Source: Symsagittifera roscoffensis (Eukaryota > Xenacoelomorpha > Acoela > Convolutidae). From it: a stretch of DNA of 60,000 nt. The stretch is taken from NCBI RefSeq assembly GCF_963678635.1, contig NC_087066.1, positions 42,849,369 through 42,909,368 on the forward strand, given 5' to 3'. The notes under the pieces are model-generated. The model did no database searches. It was not told where the DNA came from and saw only the letters and a program-made list of their open reading frames with translations. The position numbers and the translations under genes are program-made. This document shows positions 35,884 through 47,839 of the stretch, piece after piece (the first letter of the stretch is position 1; each line of letters begins with the position of its first letter).

Positions 35884-36057
35884 TCAAAGTCTGTGGTGTT
35901 TCGCAACATCTTCAGCAAAAACTAAGAAGTCTTCATGAGAGAAATTGAACCCATTCAACAAATGCTCAGGTAACGAAATCTCCTCCAGCAGGTCCATAAA
36001 ACCGAATGTCCTTTGATTTGCGGACCAGATCTCATTTAGATATGTAATTAGCGGCAT
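35884..36057 (-). CDS. 57-codon ORF or terminal exon, unknown
   Basis: ATG at 36057 directly follows TTAG, which could be a start after an in-frame stop or an acceptor. The frame ends at TGA (35884-35886). It is protein-like and better in codon quality than its surroundings (landmarks YLNEIWSANQRTFGF and LPEHLLNGFNF). It might be the last exon of a gene lying to the right. Not recognised. Confidence 0.3.
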   Translation of the reverse strand: MPLITYLNEIWSANQRTFGFMDLLEEISLPEHLLNGFNFSHEDFLVFAEDVAKHHRL

Positions 36058-36059
36058 CT

Positions 36060-37140
36060 AACGCAGGGGATTTTTTTCAGATTGATATTTTTGACACTTA
36101 AATCCCTGACTGCTTTGCTGTTAGAACAATCCGTTCCGATCAAATTTTTGTCGCAAAGTTTTATTTGCGTTCGAGTTTTATGTCTTTGGCAGGAAGGGTA
36201 CAGTCAGAGACAAAAGAAAGCTCGGCATACGGTGATTCAGACCGACATGGCGTGACAGGAATTTGACTTATGTCAAAACAACTTCAGCTGCCGTGTTGTC
36301 CTGTATTGTTTTTCCAAATAGATTTTTTGAACAGAATAACAATTTTCTACGGTCACCAATGAGTTCAAAATTATGTGTTGTTCTACAACATGGAAAAACA
36401 GGTCAAAATTTTTGGTCAAAAACGTTTCCAAAAATGATCAAAAAACTATAACTTTTAATCAAATAAACAAAATGATTATTGATTGGTTAGCATACTACCA
36501 ATACCCGCGTTCGGCCAATACCGGCGATGTCAGTGGTGTCCAAAAATGAGGAAATGAAGTTTGCCTTGCATAATACTGTTCAGTCAGAATGCTTGGACGT
36601 TAAAATCAATTCAATTTTCAAGCTTATTCAATTTGAGTAACTGACTATTTTTTCGTATGCCTTAAAAAACGTAAAATCTTGATCATTAGTTTTGTTTATT
36701 TTCGTTGAGAAAGTTATTTCTGACGGAGCTAATTTATTTTAAATCTCGTCTTAGGCTATTTCTTTTTTACAACTGTTTTTAAAATTGGCCAAAGTGATAT
36801 CTGAGGAAAATCTAATTTAGCAACTGAAAACGAAAGTTACATAAAATCATCGATGCATATTTTCATCATTATGGGTTTTGTTTCAGAAATTTCTGTTGAT
36901 TGCTTTCTTCTCCGCATCAAGAAGACCGTAAATTGGAGGGTTCACAAAAAATGGCACTTATTTCAAAATTTGTTTCTTTCAAATTTTTGTTGTTAAATTT
37001 TCCTCGTTATCTTTTCTAAAATGCAAATCAGATTTCGTTATTTGCTTATAGATAAAAACAAAAAATTTGTTGAACTGTTTGCTGTTAATGAAAGTAAAAA
37101 AACATGCTTTTTAGTGATTTTTCTTCGGAGCTTATTTTAC
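36060..37140. other. Nothing recognised
   Basis: AT-rich DNA without recognised coding, repeat or RNA signals. Confidence 0.4.
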
Positions 37141-37154
37141 TACTCTGTTCAGAC

Positions 37155-37675
37155 CAGTGATGTGCATTTAAACAGTTTTTAAAGGAAAATAAAAATTAAA
37201 AGGATAACAATTTTATTTGAAGGATCCTTTAAATGATTACATTACAGTAAACATTATAATCGAAGTTTCAAGTTCTCAGTTTTTAGACGATTTCTTCTGC
37301 ATTCCGTCAGACTCTGAGCTTTAGAGAACATTCTTTCCTCTAATGCAGGTGAGGGTATTACAGATAAAATAGCTTTTGCTACTTTCGACAACCTTGGAAA
37401 ACGTTTGTTTTCTCGTTTGATAAAGTCAAATGCCAAAATGTCCTCATCGATAGCAAAAAAATCAGAAAATTCTTTATTGAATGTCGTACACAGAGACGTG
37501 GGGTGCTGTTTCTCGGGTGGGTGCTTGACGCAAGGCAAGCGACTAATCCTTTAATTTGTAATTTTTAGAGGATCATTTAAATGAAATCCCTTTATAGGAT
37601 TGGTATAAAAAGGGCATAAAAATTAAAGGATCCTTTAAATATCCTTTAAAAGGATTATTTAAATGCACATCACTG
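37155..37675 (-). mobile_element. hAT element, 521 bp, perfect TIR and TSD
   Basis: The terminal inverted repeats are perfect: CAGTGATGTGCATTTAAA at 37155-37172 and its reverse complement at 37658-37675. The flanks are identical 8-mers GTTCAGAC (37147-37154 and 37676-37683). Subterminal AAGGATCCTTTAAAT palindromes occur at both ends. Inside lies the C-terminal part of a hAT transposase on the minus strand. It is an internally deleted copy, and the clean ends suggest a fairly recent insertion. Confidence 0.95.
37254..37538 (-). pseudogene. hAT transposase C-terminal dimerisation fragment
   Basis: The 94-codon open frame contains RFPRLSKVAKAILSVIPSPA, then EERMFSKAQSL and RRNRLKTENL. This is the hAT C-terminal dimerisation signature (a run of hydrophobic positions, a SxxxERxFS-like motif, then RRNRL). 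The DNA-binding finger and catalytic core are absent because of the internal deletion of the host element. The listed start is not a real initiation site. Confidence 0.85.
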
Positions 37676-37830
37676 GTTCAGACAAAAAATGATTGTCTGA
37701 ACAATCATTCAGTAAAGTTTCAAATGAACTACAGGTCCCTTCAAAATTCAACTGATTAGGACTTTTGACCGGTCGAAGTTTTTCTTAAAACACGCTCATT
37801 TTTTATTATAATTTAATAAAGGTTTGTTTC

Positions 37831-38069
37831 TCATGATTTTTTGTTTAGAGTACAGTTCGTGGAATTCTCCTTGAAAGCTTTTGTCTTTGTCAACCTATTC
37901 TTTTTTTGGTTATGCTGTTGTGATTTTTTTTTGAAAACTTCAGCAGTTAAAATACTTGGACTTTCGGGGCTTTTTTTGTACCTAGCGAGATACAAACATG
38001 ACAGCAAATAACGAAGATCAAACTCCTCCGTTGTACTTGCTAATTTAACAATATTTGTCACCTTCACCT
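37831..38069 (-). other. Unassigned ORF with possible exon borders
   Basis: After a possible acceptor (CAATCTAG) the minus strand is open, with EEFDLRYLLSCLYLAR; a possible donor (GCTAG|GTACAA) follows near 37,982. Beyond that the frame is lysine- and asparagine-rich and looks random. Not recognised. Confidence 0.2.
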
Positions 38070-39460
38070 AGATTGCATTTGGATAGCTAAATGATGAGTT
38101 AGATCTCGAAAAAATTTGAATTGCATCTGTTAAATTTCTAATACTATCAAAAGCAACTGGACCGTTCTATTAGAGTAATTTGAGCTTTTTTACTTCTCTA
38201 ATGCTAGAGCTCCCATTCTTTTATTGACGTCGCAATCGATTTTTTCAATACTTTCGTATATATTTTAAACGCAAGGAAAATGAGTTAAATTCACTCAGCT
38301 CACTGTTATGAGGGGTTGTCATACATAGATGACCTTGTTTCAAAAAATTTTTCTACACCTTTTCGTTTTTGATCAGCAAGAGAAACAAGCTAATAGTTTT
38401 GTTTAACATATTTTTTATGACAACTATTACTCATAATGTTAAAATCTCAAACAATTGCCAAAACCATTCGTCTCAAGCTAAACTGCACAAATGCATTCCA
38501 GCTTCAAGATACGAAAATTTTCGTTATTTTCGCTACCAATAAATACATATAAATCGAAAACCACGTTCCAGAATTTAATGGTTAAGAATTGTAGATATTA
38601 CGTAGTAAATTTGAATTTACGGTTTGGATGAAAAGAACTTACCACGTTTGTGCTCATAAATCGTATACCAAGTTTCAAACTTAACTATTAGTTTTGACAT
38701 GATTTGAGCTCAGTGTTTCATTACACTAGAAAAAGTGTGGAGCGGGTTCAGCTGCTTTCAAAAGTTCAAAACTTCAGAGTTGCAAATGTTTCAACTTCGC
38801 AACTGTTCATCAAATTGTTCAAAAAAACAATGTTTTATCCATTCATCCAAGCAAATTCAACCATTGTGGAAAACGTTGCACTAAAAACAAATCTTCTCTA
38901 ATGCACCGTATACGACTCGAATTTTTCTCGAGATAACCAAAAAAAATAAAAGTTTAAATTCGTCTGCGAAGAAGTGTCAGATTTAAAAACAAAGTTGTTT
39001 GACGAGTTTATATCTACAAACAAAGATTGGCAGATTTAGTGACTCTTCGATTCGAGATTTTCACTCATAATTGCTCAAACTAGAGATGGGTTTCATGACC
39101 GCTTCTTTTATTTTTTTCTCGTTTACTACCTAGTTGATAAAAAGAGGACTTCCTATCTATTTTCCTTTTTTTCCTCAATTAAATCTAGAAAGTCCGATAA
39201 CAAAAATAGATTGGTTAAAGTTTTGGGGGTTACTTGATAGTCAGGCTGGAAAAATAAACTTTTTTTCACAAAAAATTAGGCTATTGGGTCCCCTTCCTCG
39301 CCGGGAAGAATTGTCCACTCAAATGGTGGGCGTCTCTGGGGAAGTTTTCACAAAACACAAAGCAGGCGCAATCTTCAAGGAGCGCTCTACCTCCAATTTG
39401 AGCCACGCGCAAGTTCATTGACTCCAATAAATGTTCTTAAATATCGTACTTGCGCCAAAG
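38070..39460. other. Intergenic, nothing recognised
   Basis: AT-rich. The plus-strand open frames at 38704-38901 and 39134-39421 have no motif or splice context I trust. Confidence 0.4.
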
Positions 39461-39469
39461 CATTAAAGA

Positions 39470-42190
39470 TGATAACGTTCTTAACCAACTCAAGAAATAT
39501 CTGAAGAGAATACCGACAAAAAGACATGCTCTCGAAATTTTCGCTCAAAATTTGGAGATCTCAACAACTGTAGACTGTTGCATTCTCATTTTGCTCTCAA
39601 AGCCGCTCTCTGAACGCACCGGTCTTTGACTCACCTATCTTGTCAACTCGGTGCTTCTGTTCTTTGCAGAAAACTGTCTGCTTTTTTTACTTTTGGAAAA
39701 TTTTCCGACTGAAGGAAGATATCTGTCGTTGATGAAAGAAACATATCGGGACGTGGCGCATCCCAGGAAAATCTGTAAAGAGCTCTCTCCAAGTAAGTCG
39801 GCAGCCGCTAAAAGTTAGCCTCTTTCAATCAGAACTGCAATGCCGCAAGCCTTTCAATTTCTCTCTTCTATCACATCAACCGTAAGTAATTTTTCCACTA
39901 GTAGTCATTTTGAGATAATTTTCAAAATAAATTAACTTGAATCGATGACAAATTGAAACAATTTACTTTTTCCAGATTTATTCAACTTGAATTCAAATTC
40001 AGCCAGGCTGTATCGGCTCAAAAAAAAATTGGCATTGGGCAAAACAAACTAATTACTTCAATTAGGTAGTTTATTATTTTGAGTATAGATACCAATTACC
40101 ACAAAGACAAGCATATAATAAAAAAGATTTTAACACGATACTGGTTATTGATTACGAACAAGCTAACAAAGAATTTTTTCGACCCCCCCCCCCCCCACAG
40201 CTAGGACAGAACTATAGTCTAACCGATCTATTAGACTAAACCATAATTTTACAAATCAAAAATTATCAATCTCCGTTTTACATTTTGTGGTCTTAATTGA
40301 ATGATTTTCAAACTAAAAGATCTGTGGATGTAGATGCTGTTAAACAAGATTTTAGCTCAAAAACTATTGACTTTTTGGATTTTTTGAGTTTAAAACTAAT
40401 TCATTACTAAAACAAGTTTGCAAAAAAAATGAATTTTTTTTATAGGAGGTATAAATTAACCTGATCATTCTACATTGCCATGATTTCTAGAAGAAAAAAT
40501 TTTTCGGACTTCTTTATTTGATATAAAAAGCTTAAAGTCGAGAAACAACCAGTTAAAAAATTTTTAAGCTTTATAGAAAGATGTTTGACTAAACCGGATC
40601 ATGCTACTTTATCTCGTAAAAAACTAGTAATTTTCGAATATTTCTTGGTGACAAAAGTTATTAAGAAACAAAAACTAAGTTTTAAAAGTTCTCAATTTTC
40701 TTCATAAGATGTATGAGTAAACCCGATCAAGCAGCAGTATCGTGTTATCTCGACAATTGTTTCAAAATTTCAAAATCTAAGTTCAAACGTTTTTTCAAAC
40801 CTGCATCATAAAATGTATGAGTCATCCAATCCAAATCAAGAGATGCATTTTTACGTTGTGTCGACATTTTTTGAATTTTCTGATACTTTTGATCACATAA
40901 TTTGCTCAGAAACAAAAAATAAGTTTAAAAATTTTTCAACACTTATCATAGGATTTATGAATTGGGCAAATGGAGCTATATTGTCAGGTTTTTTCAAGAA
41001 ACATGATTTTTTGGACAAACTTAAAAGGACAAGTTTGTTCAGAAAGAAAAAAATTAAAATAAGGAAGAGGAACTTTATATAGGATCAAATTTTTTCGAAA
41101 AACTTATAAAAATTGAATTTGTATGCGGATAAATTACGTCAAAATCAAAATCTATAGTTAAAAAACTTCAACCTGCATCAAAGATGTATTAGTCATCCAG
41201 ATCGAGCTGCATTATCATTTTATCGCAAGATATTTTTGCTCTTCAGATATTTTGATGAAAGAAGTGTTGTTCGGAATCAAAATTAGGTTTAAATGTTTTT
41301 CAACCTGCATCATATGATTTGTAAGCCAATCAAATTGAGCGGCCTTGTGAAATTGTTCCAGAAACTATCAACTTTTTGGATGTTTTTTGAAAACGAACAT
41401 GTTAGAAACATGTTTTTTGGACGTACTTTGTGGATAAAAATTTTCAGAATCAAAAATCAATTTTGAATATTTTCGAAATTTTATCATAGGATGTATGAGA
41501 CAATCTTATCATGCTACATCGTTATGTTTTCCCAAAAATTATTTTTTTTTTGAAATTTTATTGAGATAAAATTGTTCAGAATTGGTTATCAACTTTTGAA
41601 ATTTCGAACCTCTATCGTTAGACATATAAGCCATTCAGTTCAAGCTGCATTACTGTGAAATCGCCAAAACTATAGTTTTTTTAAGATGTTTTTTGGTGAA
41701 GAAAATTGTTCCCATTCAACAAATAAATTTGAAACTTTTCAATCTTCATCAGAAGATGTGTGAGTCATCCAGATCAAGCTGCATCATCAAATTATCCCGC
41801 ATACCAATAAAATTCTAGTGTTTCTTTGAAGAAAAAGTTTGTACAGAAGCACAAAATAATTTTTAATGGATTTCAAGTTTCATCATAAGATGAATGAGTC
41901 AAGCAGATCAAGCTGCACTATCAATTTATTTCTAAAACTGTTATTTTTTTGGGTAGTTTCTGATAAAATAAATTTGTTAAGAAATCAAAACTTTCAACTT
42001 TTATCATAGCATTAATGATTTGTCAAAATTAACCTCTATTCTCATGTTTTTTCGAAAATTTTTTCGGACGAAATTTAAAGATATATTTAATTTAGTTTTT
42101 TTTCCAGATCCAGCTGCATTATCAAGTTATCTCCAAACATTTCAAATGTCCTGTTTTTTATATTAAACTTGAAGCAAGGCAATAAATGTG
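39470..42190. repeat. Higher-order repeat block 1 (~2.72 kb)
   Basis: A head segment (39,480-40,330) followed by a degenerate satellite. The same head recurs 2718-2726 bases later, for example GTTGCATTCTCATTTTG near 39,577 and 42,295, and GACAGAACTATAGTCTAACC at 40,205 and 42,931. The two blocks are clearly diverged, so the duplication is old. Confidence 0.85.
40430..42160 (+). repeat. Degenerate ~130 bp satellite, array 1
   Basis: Repeating unit with the phrase CATAAGATGTATGAGTCATCC, AGATCAAGCTGCATTATC, then a T-rich middle and GTTCAGAATCAAAA. Recognisable units start near 40,450, 40,595, 40,722, 40,828, 41,195, 41,330, 41,500, 41,633, 41,771, 41,904 and 42,107. Spacing is mostly 120-140 bases. 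Confidence 0.8.
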
Positions 42191-42387
42191 ACAATTTTTT
42201 GGACGACTCAAGATATATCTGAAAAGACTACCGACAAAATGTTAATTTTTCGCAGTTTTCGCTCAAGATTTGGGGATCTTAACGACTGTAGATGGTTGCA
42301 TTCTCATTTTGTTGTCAAAACCGCCTTCTGAACGCAACGGTCTCCGACTCCCTCATCCTGTCACTTCATTGGCTCTGTTTTTTGCAG

Positions 42388-42508
42388 GAAACTGTCTGCT
42401 TTTGTTACTTTTGGAAAATTTCCGACTGAAGGAAGATATCTGTCGTTGACGAAAGAAGCATTTCGGGACGCGGCACATCACAGGCCCAACTGTAGGGAGC
42501 TTTTCCAA
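42388..42508 (+). other. Exon-like segment in repeat block 2
   Basis: TTTTTTGCAG precedes an open frame (landmarks FPTEGRYLSLTKEAFRDAAH and NCRELFQ) ending at CCAA|GTAATT. The matching segment in block 1 (39670-39792) keeps the acceptor and has a perfect GTAAGT donor, but a one-base insertion shifts its frame. This could be an exon of an unknown gene caught in the repeat. Not recognised. Confidence 0.3.
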
Positions 42509-43169
42509 GTAATTCAGCAGCTGTAAAAAACCGAATGCTTTAACCAGGACTAAAATTGGCGCAAGCCTTTAAGTTTTTCTCCTCTGTCACAAACAACGGA
42601 AGCAATTTTTCCAATAGTAGTTATTTTAAGGTAGTTTTCAAAATAAACTATCTTGAATCTATGAAGATAATGAAAAAATGAAGTTTTTTCAGATTCGATT
42701 ACCTTGGATTCAAAATTCAGCTTGCTTGTGTGGGCTGATTTATGAGTGCAATTAATGAGCAACCTTTTGTCAAAGGGCAAAACAACTAAATACTACAACT
42801 AGGAAGGTTAACATTTTGAGTATCGACACAAATTATCACATAGACAAGCATATAAAAATAGGTTTTCACGCACTACTGATGAGAGATTAACAACAAGATA
42901 ACAAAGAGTTTTTTCAACCCGTAATGCTTGGACAGAACTATAGTCTAACCGATTTATCAGAATAAATCCTAATTGTACAAATTGAAAAAGATATCAATCT
43001 CTGTTTTATATATTGCGGTCTTATTTAATAAAAAATTCAAACTACAAGAACTGATGCATGTCGATGCTGTTAAACAAGATTTCAGCTCAAAACTTGTGAT
43101 TTTTTGAATTCAAAACTTGTTCATAGTCAAAAATAAAGTTTGCAAAAATTGGAACCCTTACCATAGAGT

Positions 43170-44340
43170 ATGCATATGAATTATCCTGATCATTCTCTAT
43201 CGTCAGCTTTTCTCAAAAACAAAATGTTAGGATTTTTTTGTACCAAGAAACGCTCAAAATTGGGAAAATTTCAGTTGAAAAATTTCTAAATTTCCAGAAA
43301 ATGATGTCCACGAAACCGAATCATGCTCCTTTATCAGTTAAAACATACAACTAATTTTTGGATTTTTCCGGCAGACAAAATTTGTTAAGTCGTAAAATTT
43401 TCATTTTTTCTCACAGTAGGTACGAGTAACCCAGATCAAGCAGCAGTATCGTGTTATCTCAAAAATTGTATCGAATTCTTACAAGATTGTTCAGAAAGAA
43501 TTTTTTTTAAATAGAAATTTGATGATAGGCTCTGACCATTTTGGAAAAAGTATGGAAAGAGATTTATTCAAAAATTTCATAGAAATAAAAATGTTCAGAA
43601 TCAAAATCTAAATTTACAATTTTTCAACCTTCATCATAAGATGTATGAGCCATCCAAATCAAGCTGCGTTGTTATCTCAAAAATTTTGGATTTTCTAGAT
43701 ATTTTTGCCTGCAAAATTTGTTCAGAATCAAAACCTGGAACTGAAAATTTTTCTAACGTCATCATTAGATGTATACGTCACTTTATTATCACCATTATCA
43801 CTTTATCCCGAGAAATTTTTGCTTTTCGGATATTTTGTTGATAAGAAATGTTGTTCCGGAACGATATTAAGATGAATTGTTTATAAAATTCCATCAGATT
43901 ATATATGAGCCAACCAGATCAAGCTGCATTATCATGTTACCTCAAAAACTGTTGAAATTTTGTGTAGTTCTATATCCAAAATTTTGTTCCGAATCAAAAC
44001 CTTTAAATTTTTACGTCAAAATTAAACCATATCGTCAAATATTCCAGATCCAGCTGCATTATCAAGTTATCTCAAGAAATTCCAATTTTTTGTAATTTTT
44101 TTGTTTACAAAAAGTGTTCAGAATCAAAAACAAAGATTAAAAATTTTTCAACCTGCTTCATTGGATGTAAGAGTTATCCAGATCAAGATGCCTTTTTATT
44201 TTGTCTCAAAAACTTTTGAAATTATGTAGTGGCAAAGTTTGTTCAGAATCAAAACAAAACTTTTTTGAACCGTTATCATAGAATGTAAGAGTCAACCTGA
44301 TTTTTCTAAATTGTCTCGTTTACTCAAAAACTGCCTCGTT
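43170..44340 (+). repeat. Degenerate ~130 bp satellite, array 2
   Basis: The same unit as array 1, with copies near 43,181, 43,313, 43,430, 43,650, 43,910, 44,042, 44,172 and 44,290. Confidence 0.8.
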
Positions 44341-45045
44341 TACTCAAAGTGATTGATATATTAATTTTTTGTTCAAAAAGATTGTTGTTTCGCAGCTCAG
44401 ACTTTGTTCAGACTTTGCTCAAGCTAAGTTAAGAGTTTGCCTAGATTGTGACCTACGTTGGTCTCATAATTTTTCAATCCGAGCGCGGATTGTTTCGACA
44501 TCTGTTTAATTAATTATTTACCAAAGGATTAGCTGGAAAAAGAAGATTTTGTTTAACTCCTTGTTTAACTTGTAACTGCAAACCGACTCACTTTTGACTT
44601 TGAAAGCTCAGTTGGTTGATTCAGACTGGAGGAAAAGAATTAAAAAAAGAAAAAGAATATTAAACCGAAATGTAACTTAATCAAACCAAGGCTGTATTAT
44701 GTCTGTTTTATTTCATACTTATAATTTTCGCACCGTTTCTGCATCGACCCAGAGCAAATAATCTAAGCTATCGTCTATTATGGAAGTATCAATTTTTGGT
44801 TTCAGTCAGTTGTCAGTGTATTCTGGGCCCAAAAATGTTGCAACGGCGTGAAACTGTTCGAAACAGCTGAGGTTAGAAACAATACCACACTGAATAAGTC
44901 ACATTACTACATAAAATTGTTTCTTGTCGAATGAAACATTTTTTGTTTCAATTGTTTCAAAATATATTTCACGCAATTGGAAAAACTGATAGAGATGAAG
45001 AAATCTGATTTTTTATGCCCCTAGTTAAGTAGTGGTACCCTCAAA
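44341..45045. other. Intergenic, nothing recognised
   Basis: AT-rich, no coding or repeat signal. CTCGTTTACTCAAA occurs twice near 44,318-44,350. Confidence 0.4.
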
Positions 45046-45049
45046 TAAA

Positions 45050-45800
45050 ACAAGACTGCTCGTATCAGGGCAAAGCCCTGAATGTTCCGACTGCCTTTTC
45101 AGGCTCTTTTTCCTTCCCCCCCCCCCCCCCCCTCCACCTGCAATTTTTTACATGCAAATTTGTTGACCACATTGTCCGATTGTTACAAAAATTTACATAC
45201 AGACTAATAAGGCCACGACAAACATATTTGGTCTTCATAGTTAACCTTGTAAAACCACTCCTTACACTAATATATTGAAGGTCGTGTGAGGTGGGGGGGA
45301 AGGAAAAAGAGCCCCTTTTCAGTTTTATCGAGCAGTAGTAACATGAAAAAATTAAATATAATAAAAAAAATGAAAAAAAAAATTTCTAAAATTTGAATTT
45401 TTTTAAAAGAAATCAGCCCCCCCACACGCCATATTAAGTTTAAAAGAATAGATTTTGCTCATTGTAACAAAATAATTATTGCAAATAAGCTTTTTTCAAC
45501 CAATGTGGAACGATTTAAAAGACGGATTAACTCTCCGCTTACGCGTTAATAGCGCGAAATATCGCGCGTTAATTGTCCCAAATTGGCCAAAATGGCAATC
45601 TTTAAACCCCCGTAACTTTACGAAAAATGATAACAGGTAAAATATCTTTTCAAATTTGAGCTTAGGACAACAATACCTTTCGAATGATATAAAAAAATTC
45701 CGTCAAAAATGGCTAGTTAAAAAGTCGAAATTTGTCTGAAGAAAAAAAAAACCCACCCCGAACACAAATATTCCGTTACTTTCGTATCGAAAGTCGGAAC
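45050..45800 (+). repeat. Interspersed repeat family X, copy with nested MITE
   Basis: The same family as 32131-33346, beginning CAAGACTGCTCGTATCAGGG and ending AAAGTCGGAAC. It is split at 45,101 by a 212 bp inverted-repeat element; with that removed it has normal length. Confidence 0.85.
45102..45313. mobile_element. 212 bp MITE nested in repeat family X
   Basis: Perfect 17 bp terminal inverted repeats, GGCTCTTTTTCCTTCCC, at 45102-45118 and 45297-45313. They are flanked by identical CCTTTTCA (45094-45101 and 45314-45321). The other copies of the host repeat lack it, which proves insertion. The interior has no ORF. The 8 bp duplication suggests hAT- or P-type mobilisation. Confidence 0.92.
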
Positions 45801-45809
45801 AAAAACGAT

Positions 45810-46910
45810 TTCATAAAAAGATAGCTTACATTTTTTTTCTCTTGATAAGCCTAGAAATTGAAAATTGCATCAATTGTTAGGAAATTGTCCAAAATGTCCA
45901 TCAAAACAAGCATTCTGAAAAAAAAAACTGGAATGTGCGCTAAATTGACAACTAAGGGCAGAACTGAACAAAACTAAGCTTTTTGTTGGATCAATTAGAA
46001 AATTCAAATGAATTACTCAAAATCTGACAAACTAAAATGCGCACAAGCGTGAGTATTGAGTACGGGAAACAAAAACTTCGAAATGGGAATCGATCAAAGA
46101 TAAAGTTTCGAAATGGAACCTGCTGAATCAAAACTAGGATAACCACGTCATTTATTAAAAACACTTTTCTATTATAATTATATTGGTTTCTGAACAAGTA
46201 AATAAATGTTTTATTCCCACTGATTGTTGCCTAGGCAATTTAAAACTACTGCATTTTTAAACAATTTATATAAATTGACACCGTTTTAATCCAAAATGAA
46301 AAGAGAACTAATTTAAAAAGGGATTTCGGTAAATTAAACATCAAAGAATAAAGCAAAAAAAGTCGGCCAGACAACTTAATTTGCGTAATTTTTGAATAGA
46401 AATGACATTGCCCATAATTCGGATTGTTAACTTGATTCGAACCAAAAATGAGCAATCATGAAACAAGGTTTCGCGTTTAATTAAACGTTTTTTGGCTAAA
46501 AATGGTGTGAGTTTCCTGACATTTTCAGCCGGTACAGAAAAAAAAGTTAACCAATGCCAAATGGCTAAAAATCATTCAATTTTAGAATAATTCTCGAATT
46601 GACACTTATAACATGATTGCTTTGTTCAGCTTTTTTTTTAAATCTTGGCACAGAAACGCAAATATAAAAGTTTTGCCGGCCCCTAAACCCAATCTAGTAT
46701 CCCGAAAGTCAGGGCGATTTTGCTGGGGTTGAATTGCTAGTGCACGAGTTAAATTGGATGAGTGACATCGTTATATCAAGCTGCGTAAGTGTGAGCGCAG
46801 CAGTTTGAATCAGTCTGTCTTTAGTTAAAAGGGAAAACAAAGTGGCCAAATCTTTTGTTCCTGGCAAAAATGAACTAGCAACTGCGGCAGTCAGTTTTAA
46901 CCTTTCGCTG
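45810..46910. other. Intergenic, nothing recognised
   Basis: AT-rich. The minus-strand frames at 45991-46197 and 46246-46455 have no recognisable motif. Confidence 0.4.
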
Positions 46911-46917
46911 AGATCTT

Positions 46918-47220
46918 TTAAATGCTTGATGACATTTCGGGTATCTGATTTTCCTGCTGGGCTGTCTTGGTTATGCTCTCCAGCGTCTCCATCAGTTCGT
47001 TATTTTCTTTAATGGTTGATTCTCGACTTGTATGTGTTTGGTATTTTGAGCAAATCTTAGTTCCGGTAAACTTTTTGTTTTGAATATATTTCGTGAACGG
47101 ACGAAATAATAAATGGCTGGCCTTAGATGAAACTGTGAATTCGAAAGGAGATTCGATAATAACTTGTTCATAACTTATATTTGGAGTTTGCGTGTTAATG
47201 TTTTCATCACTCGGATACAT
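46918..47220 (-). other. 100-codon ORF, unknown
   Basis: ATG-initiated frame with a polar composition and a glutamate-rich helical tail (KENNELMETLESITK). No domain is recognised, no splice context was seen, and there are no neighbours on the same strand. It may be chance. Confidence 0.25.
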
Positions 47221-47617
47221 AATAAAAAAACTTTCGGAATTTTAGATTGTCAGAAACATAACATCAAATCACTATGAATTAGCTCAAATCAGGTTTTTTA
47301 GTAATCAAAAAAATCAGAGAAACATTTAATTGAAAAATATTACAAACTTGTAGATAAGAGTCTTAAGTAATTTTAGAAGCCTCACTTCAGCATGTATAAC
47401 TAATTTACGGAATTTGCAATGGAGGAATCTGTAACGCTGGTGATAGTAACCTTTCAAGTTTCTGATTTAACCATACTGTCTAGGTGATTTGATCAGGCAA
47501 CGAGTAAAATAATTTTGCAAAACTTTTTAAATATTGTTTATTTAGACTGATAAGTTCCAATCAAAAAGTTTTTTTTCAGCAGTTGTTCTTTGTTTAATTT
47601 TATTCTATAGTGAAAAA

Positions 47618-47834
47618 TCTAACTCGACTGCTCTTACGTTTGAGAGCTAATATAGCGCTCGTTAATTATGCCAAATTGGCCAAACTGGCAATCTTTAAAC
47701 CTCCATAATTTTATAAAAATTGATCAAATGTGAAAAATTTTTTGAAGTTTCAGCTGAAGAAAAGAAACATTTTTTTTGCATAATTCAGAGAACAACTATT
47801 CCGTCGCTTTTCTTGATAGTTGGAACAAAAAAAT
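47618..47834 (+). repeat. Interspersed repeat family X, partial diverged copy
   Basis: Starts near GACTGCTCTTACG and retains GCTCGTTAATTATGCCAAATT, GGCAATCTTTAAACCTCC and the end TAGTTGGAAC. Confidence 0.65.
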
Positions 47835-47839
47835 TGCAA

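Larger units (their letters stand above)
42191..44340. repeat. Higher-order repeat block 2
   Basis: Second copy of the block at 39470, with a shorter satellite part. It ends where the satellite units fade near 44,340. Confidence 0.85.

Noticed and set aside
39950-44340. Satellite region considered as a CRISPR-like array
   Set aside because: The units are long (~130 bp), strongly diverged and without constant repeat/spacer structure; the DNA is eukaryotic.
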